Part shown: in pieces, positions 6,478-9,526 of the stretch
Layout of the letters: every line of letters begins with the position of its first letter
Numbering within the stretch: position 1 is the stretch's first letter
Assembly: GCA_007128755.1 (NCBI GenBank)
Contig: SKWV01000417.1
Coordinates: 1 to 9,526 of the forward strand
Direction: 5' to 3'
Length of the DNA stretch: 9,526 nucleotides
Source of the DNA: Trueperaceae bacterium
GTDB taxonomy: Bacteria > Deinococcota > Deinococci > Deinococcales > Trueperaceae
The notes under the pieces: generated by a model
Told to the model about the DNA's origin: nothing
Databases searched by the model: none
Seen by the model: only the letters and a program-made list of their open reading frames with translations
Program-made: the position numbers and the translations under genes

Positions 6478-6887
6478 ACAGCATCATCCTCCGCACCGCC
6501 TCGCAGCTGCTCCTGACCATCTTGTTGCTGTTCTCGCTCTTCCTGATGCTGCGCGGGCACGACCTCCCCGGAGGCGGCTTCATCGGCGGGCTGGTCGGCG
6601 CCGCCGCCGTCGCGCTCTACGCCATCGCGTTCGGCTATCGCGCCGCCCAGGCGATGCTCCGGATCTCGCCGCGCATGTTGGTCGGGGTCGGCCTGCTCGC
6701 CGCCGTCGCGGCGGGCTTCCTCGCCCTGCTCCAGGGGCAGGCGTTCCTGACCGGCCAGTGGTGGATCATCGGGCTCGGCGAGGGAGCCGAGCTCAAGCTG
6801 AGCTCGCCGTTGCTGTTCGACATCGGCGTCTACCTCGTGGTGGTGGGTACCGTGCTGACGATGGTGTTCGCTCTGGAGGAGCGCTGA
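6474..6887 (+). CDS. mrpB: Na+/H+ antiporter subunit B (MrpB)
   Basis: Small membrane subunit of the Mrp complex, 137 residues, with about four hydrophobic segments. The start is ATG at 6474, four bases after GGAGG at 6465-6469 and overlapping the mrpA stop as ATGA. An upstream in-frame start would add 30 residues of Arg/Gly-rich sequence from inside mrpA and is rejected. The family signature GHDLPGGGFIGGLV is at residues 28-41, and SSPLLFDIGVYLVVVGTVLTMVFALEE near the C-terminus is also typical. MrpB is a separate gene here in addition to the MbhD/MbhE-like region within MrpA, the usual arrangement in seven-gene (group 1) operons. Confidence 0.95.
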   Translation: MNSIILRTASQLLLTILLLFSLFLMLRGHDLPGGGFIGGLVGAAAVALYAIAFGYRAAQAMLRISPRMLVGVGLLAAVAAGFLALLQGQAFLTGQWWIIGLGEGAELKLSSPLLFDIGVYLVVVGTVLTMVFALEER

Positions 6888-6888
6888 C

Positions 6889-7281
6889 ATGGAGACGCCC
6901 CTCGCGGTCCTCGTCGGCGTCCTCTTCGCCTCGGGCCTCTACCTCGTCATGCAGCGCAACCTGCTGCGCTTCGTGTTCGGTCTGCTGCTCCTGTCCGCAT
7001 CGGTCAACCTGCTCATCTTCACGGCCGGCCGCGTCACGCGCGGAACGGCTCCCATCATCCCCGAGGGGCTTCCGACGCCCCCCGGTGACGTCGCGAACGC
7101 GCTGCCGCAGGCGCTCGTGCTGACCGCCATCGTCATCGGGTTCGGGCTGATCGTGTTCGCGATCGTGCTCGTGCTCCGCACCCACGAGCGCCTCGGCACG
7201 ATCGACACGGCCGAGATGGCCGAGCGCCTCGAGGCGCCACGGCCCGTCGCCACCGATCTCGAGGACGAGGTGCCGGCATGA
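6889..7281 (+). CDS. mrpC: Na+/H+ antiporter subunit C (MrpC), NuoK-like
   Basis: Small membrane subunit homologous to NuoK of complex I, required for Mrp assembly and activity; 130 residues. Three hydrophobic segments lie at about 5-22, 27-46 and 77-97. The family signature SASVNLLIFTAG is followed by PPGDVANALPQALVLTAIVIGFG, which matches the conserved DPLPQALVLTAIVI element with Asn-Ala replacing Asp-Pro. The C-terminal tail (about residues 98-130) is soluble and acidic (TDLEDEVPA). The ATG follows the mrpB stop by a single base (TGACATG), with GGAGG at 6875-6879 inside mrpB. The stop overlaps mrpD in ATGA. Confidence 0.95.
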   Translation: METPLAVLVGVLFASGLYLVMQRNLLRFVFGLLLLSASVNLLIFTAGRVTRGTAPIIPEGLPTPPGDVANALPQALVLTAIVIGFGLIVFAIVLVLRTHERLGTIDTAEMAERLEAPRPVATDLEDEVPA

Positions 7282-8789
7282 GTTGGCTCGTGGCCGCACC
7301 CGTCGTCCTACCGCTGCTCACCGCGGCGCTCCTGTTCGTGCTCCAGTCGCGCAGCGAGGTGCAGCGCGTGCTCTCCACGACGTCGACGGCCGTCCTGGTC
7401 ACACTCTCGGTCATCCTGCTCTACCGGGTCAGCGAGGGTGGGATCCTCGTCGCGCAGTTCGGCGAGTGGCGGGCGCCGTTCGGCATCTCGTTCGTGGCGG
7501 ATCACCTGAGCGCGATCATGGTGGTCGTCACCGGCGTGATGGCCGTGGCGACGGCCGTCTACGCCTTGCGCGACATCGATGGCACGCGCGAGGAGCTCGG
7601 CTACCATCCGCTCTTCCACGTGCTGCTCGCCGGCATCAACGGCGCCTTCCTCACCGGCGACCTGTTCAACCTGTACGTCTGGTTCGAGGTGCTCCTGATC
7701 TCGAGCTTCGTGCTGCTCACGCTCGGCAACCGGCGCGAGCAGCTCGAGGGCGGCATCAAGTACGTGGCCGTGAACCTGGTGTCGTCGATGATCTTCCTCG
7801 GCGCGATCGGACTCGTCTACGGGCTGACGGGGACGCTGAACTTCGCGGATCTCGCCGTGCGGCTCCCGGAGGCGCCCGGCGGGCTGGTGACCGTGATCGC
7901 CATGCTCTTCTTGGTCGCCTTCGGCGTCAAGGCGGCGCTCTTCCCGCTCTTCTTCTGGCTGCCGGCGTCGTACCACACCCCGCCGCTGGCGATCGCCGCG
8001 CTCTTCGCCGGGATGCTGACGAAGGTCGGCGTCTACGCCCTCATCCGCGTCTTCACGCTGCTCTTCGTCCACGACGTGGCCTATACGCACACCATCTTGT
8101 TGTGGATCTCCGGCTTCACGATGCTCATCGGCGTGCTCGGTGCGGCAGCGCAGAGCGACGTCCGCAAGTTGCTCTCGTTCCACATCATCAGCCAGATCGG
8201 CTACATGATCATGGGTTTGGCCCTCTACACGCCGCTCGCGCTGCTCGGCTCCATCTTCTACATCGTGCACAACATCGTCGCGAAGGCGAACCTGTTCCTG
8301 ATCGCGGGCATCGGCCGGCGCCTCACCGGGTCGTTCGATCTCGCCCGGATGGGCGGCCTCTATCGCGGCGCGCCGTTCCTCTCGGTCCTCTTCTTGATCT
8401 CGGCGTTCTCGCTCGCCGGCTTCCCGCCGCTGTCGGGCTTCTGGGCGAAGCTCGTCGTCGTGCTCGCGGGCGCACGGGTCGAAGCCTGGCCCATCGTGGC
8501 CGTCGCGCTCCTGGTGGGCCTGCTGACCCTCTACTCGATGACGAAGGTCTGGCAGGCGGCGTTCTGGACGCCGCTGCCGGCGGGCGAGCGTATGCAGGAG
8601 CGCCCCTCCGCGCTGCTCTACGCCCCGGCCGTCGGTCTGGCGCTGCTGACGCTCGCGATGGGCTTGTGGAGCGGCCCCTTCCTCGCCCTGACCGAGGCGG
8701 CCGCGAACGAGCTCATGGACCCGAGCATCTACGTGCGTGCGGTGCTGGGCGAGGCGGCAGCCGCCGCCATGCGAGGTGATACCCCATGA
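7278..8789 (+). CDS. mrpD: Na+/H+ antiporter subunit D (MrpD), NuoM/N-like
   Basis: Second large proton-channel subunit, 503 residues, the usual family length, with about 14 hydrophobic segments. The charged residues that line the channel in this family are present: Glu137 in WFEVLL, Lys218 in FGVKAALFPLFFWLP, Lys249 in LTKVGVYAL, His331 and Lys336 in HNIVAKANLF, and Lys391 in SGFWAKL. Glu137 falls at the position known to be essential in Bacillus MrpD. PASYHTPP and SFHIISQIGYM are also typical. The start ATG overlaps the mrpC stop in ATGA and follows GAGGTG at 7267-7272. The stop overlaps mrpE. Works with MrpA in the antiporter; MrpA, B, C and D form the core related to the complex I membrane arm. 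Confidence 0.96.
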   Translation: MSWLVAAPVVLPLLTAALLFVLQSRSEVQRVLSTTSTAVLVTLSVILLYRVSEGGILVAQFGEWRAPFGISFVADHLSAIMVVVTGVMAVATAVYALRDIDGTREELGYHPLFHVLLAGINGAFLTGDLFNLYVWFEVLLISSFVLLTLGNRREQLEGGIKYVAVNLVSSMIFLGAIGLVYGLTGTLNFADLAVRLPEAPGGLVTVIAMLFLVAFGVKAALFPLFFWLPASYHTPPLAIAALFAGMLTKVGVYALIRVFTLLFVHDVAYTHTILLWISGFTMLIGVLGAAAQSDVRKLLSFHIISQIGYMIMGLALYTPLALLGSIFYIVHNIVAKANLFLIAGIGRRLTGSFDLARMGGLYRGAPFLSVLFLISAFSLAGFPPLSGFWAKLVVVLAGARVEAWPIVAVALLVGLLTLYSMTKVWQAAFWTPLPAGERMQERPSALLYAPAVGLALLTLAMGLWSGPFLALTEAAANELMDPSIYVRAVLGEAAAAAMRGDTP

Positions 8790-9259
8790 GGCTGTTCGCG
8801 CTCAACATGGTGCTGGCGCTCGTCTGGGCGATGGCCACCGGGGTCATCACGATGGGGACCCTGACGTTCGGGTTCGCGATCGGGATGCTCGTGCTGCACC
8901 TGGCGGGTCCCGTCCTCGGCGACGACCGGTACGCGCTGCGGTTCTTCCTGGCGATCGGCCTGCTCTTCTTCTTCCTCAAGGAGCTGGTGCTCTCCAGCGT
9001 GCGCGTGGCGATCGACGTGATCAAGCCGCGCCTCACGATGCGGCCCGCCGTGATCTCGGTGCCGCTGGAGCTCGAGAGCCACGCGCAGATCACGCTGCTC
9101 GCGAACCTCATCTCGCTCACGCCGGGGACGCTGTCGGTCGACGTCTCGGACGACGGATCGACTCTCTTCGTGCACGCCATGTACGGCGAGGACGCCGAAG
9201 CGCTCCGGACCGGCATCAAGGCCGACTTCGAGCACCGTATCCGGGAGGTCTTCCGATGA
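8786..9259 (+). CDS. mrpE: Na+/H+ antiporter subunit E (MrpE)
   Basis: Mrp subunit with an N-terminal membrane part and a soluble C-terminal domain; 157 residues, normal for the family. Hydrophobic segments cover about 5-42 and 50-66. The conserved core reads KELVLSSVRVAIDVIKPRL, followed by RPAVISVPLEL and LLANLISLTPGTLSVDVSDDG, which is diagnostic for MrpE. The start is ATG at 8786, overlapping the mrpD stop in ATGA. A very strong Shine-Dalgarno, GAGGTGAT (8773-8780), lies five bases upstream, the best in the operon, so this subunit may be efficiently initiated independently of coupling. The stop overlaps mrpF in ATGA. MrpE is needed for full activity but does not form a proton channel. Confidence 0.95.
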   Translation: MRLFALNMVLALVWAMATGVITMGTLTFGFAIGMLVLHLAGPVLGDDRYALRFFLAIGLLFFFLKELVLSSVRVAIDVIKPRLTMRPAVISVPLELESHAQITLLANLISLTPGTLSVDVSDDGSTLFVHAMYGEDAEALRTGIKADFEHRIREVFR

Positions 9260-9526
9260 CGCTCTTCGAGGGGCCGACGACCTTCCTGCAGGTCGCCGGG
9301 TACATCGGCTTCGGCACGGTGACGCTCGCGATGTGCGCGGCGCTGGTGCGTGTGGTGATCGGCCCGACACTGGCCGATCGGGTGCTGGCCCTCGACCTGA
9401 CGGGCCTGCTGTCGGTCTCGTTGATCGCGCTCTACGCGATCGCGTCGTTCCAGTCGCTCTACCTCGACGCCGCCATCGCCCTCGCGCTCATCAGCTTCCT
9501 GGGCACCGTGGCGTTCGCCCGCTTCA
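9256..9526 (+). CDS. mrpF: Na+/H+ antiporter subunit F (MrpF), 3'-truncated by window edge
   Basis: Small membrane subunit of the Mrp complex. Ninety codons are visible without a stop, and the family is about 90-100 residues, so only a few residues are missing. The ATG overlaps the mrpE stop in ATGA and follows GGAGG (9244-9248) by seven bases. The signature RVVIGPTLADRVLALDLTG is at residues 32-50, with conserved Asp41 and Asp47. YLDAAIALALISFLGTVAFARF ends the visible part and matches the family's last membrane helix. Three hydrophobic segments are seen. MrpG should follow immediately downstream if the operon is complete. Confidence 0.93.
   Translation, partial: MTLFEGPTTFLQVAGYIGFGTVTLAMCAALVRVVIGPTLADRVLALDLTGLLSVSLIALYAIASFQSLYLDAAIALALISFLGTVAFARF

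Overview
The window is very GC-rich bacterial chromosome (roughly 70% G+C by eye, not counted). GTG starts are common, almost every gene has a purine-rich Shine-Dalgarno sequence, and genes are packed with 4-base overlaps. Everything supported lies on the + strand. The GC content and a small secreted protein with a paired cysteine fit a Deinococcota (Trueperales-like) organism. A high-GC actinobacterial or other lineage cannot be excluded from sequence alone, so this placement is a weak inference. No tRNA, rRNA, CRISPR array or intact insertion sequence is seen.

Region 1 (1-3052) is a DNA-repair pair. It holds the C-terminal two thirds of the NAD-dependent DNA ligase ligA, entering from the left edge. 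The ligase stop codon overlaps the GTG start of polX, a family X DNA polymerase with a C-terminal PHP nuclease domain. Both look catalytically intact where visible. Together they could trim, fill and seal gaps.

Region 2 (3053-4134) is a spacer with two small genes that I cannot assign. One encodes a 139-residue secreted protein with a clear signal peptide. The other encodes an 89-residue, probably cytosolic protein. The 105 bases between polX and the secreted-protein gene contain no convincing terminator or promoter. From 3888 to 4134 there is no ordinary gene, but the region is unusually structured. It holds a GGGGACG direct repeat flanked by an inverted repeat, then an 11-bp tandem duplication and a 16-bp dyad built on ACGT cores. 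After these come a 7-bp stem-loop directly before a strong Shine-Dalgarno sequence, and a 22-codon ORF whose stop overlaps the GTG start of mrpA. This looks like a regulatory leader for the next operon and is the most interesting part of the window.

Region 3 (4135-9526) is a multi-subunit Mrp-type Na+/H+ antiporter operon in the order mrpA, mrpB, mrpC, mrpD, mrpE, mrpF, with mrpF cut by the right edge and mrpG expected beyond. Junctions A/B, C/D, D/E and E/F are all ATGA overlaps, and B/C is separated by one base. The six products would assemble into one membrane complex using proton influx to expel Na+ (alkali, salt and pH homeostasis). MrpA and MrpD are the two proton-pump-like subunits related to NADH dehydrogenase (complex I).
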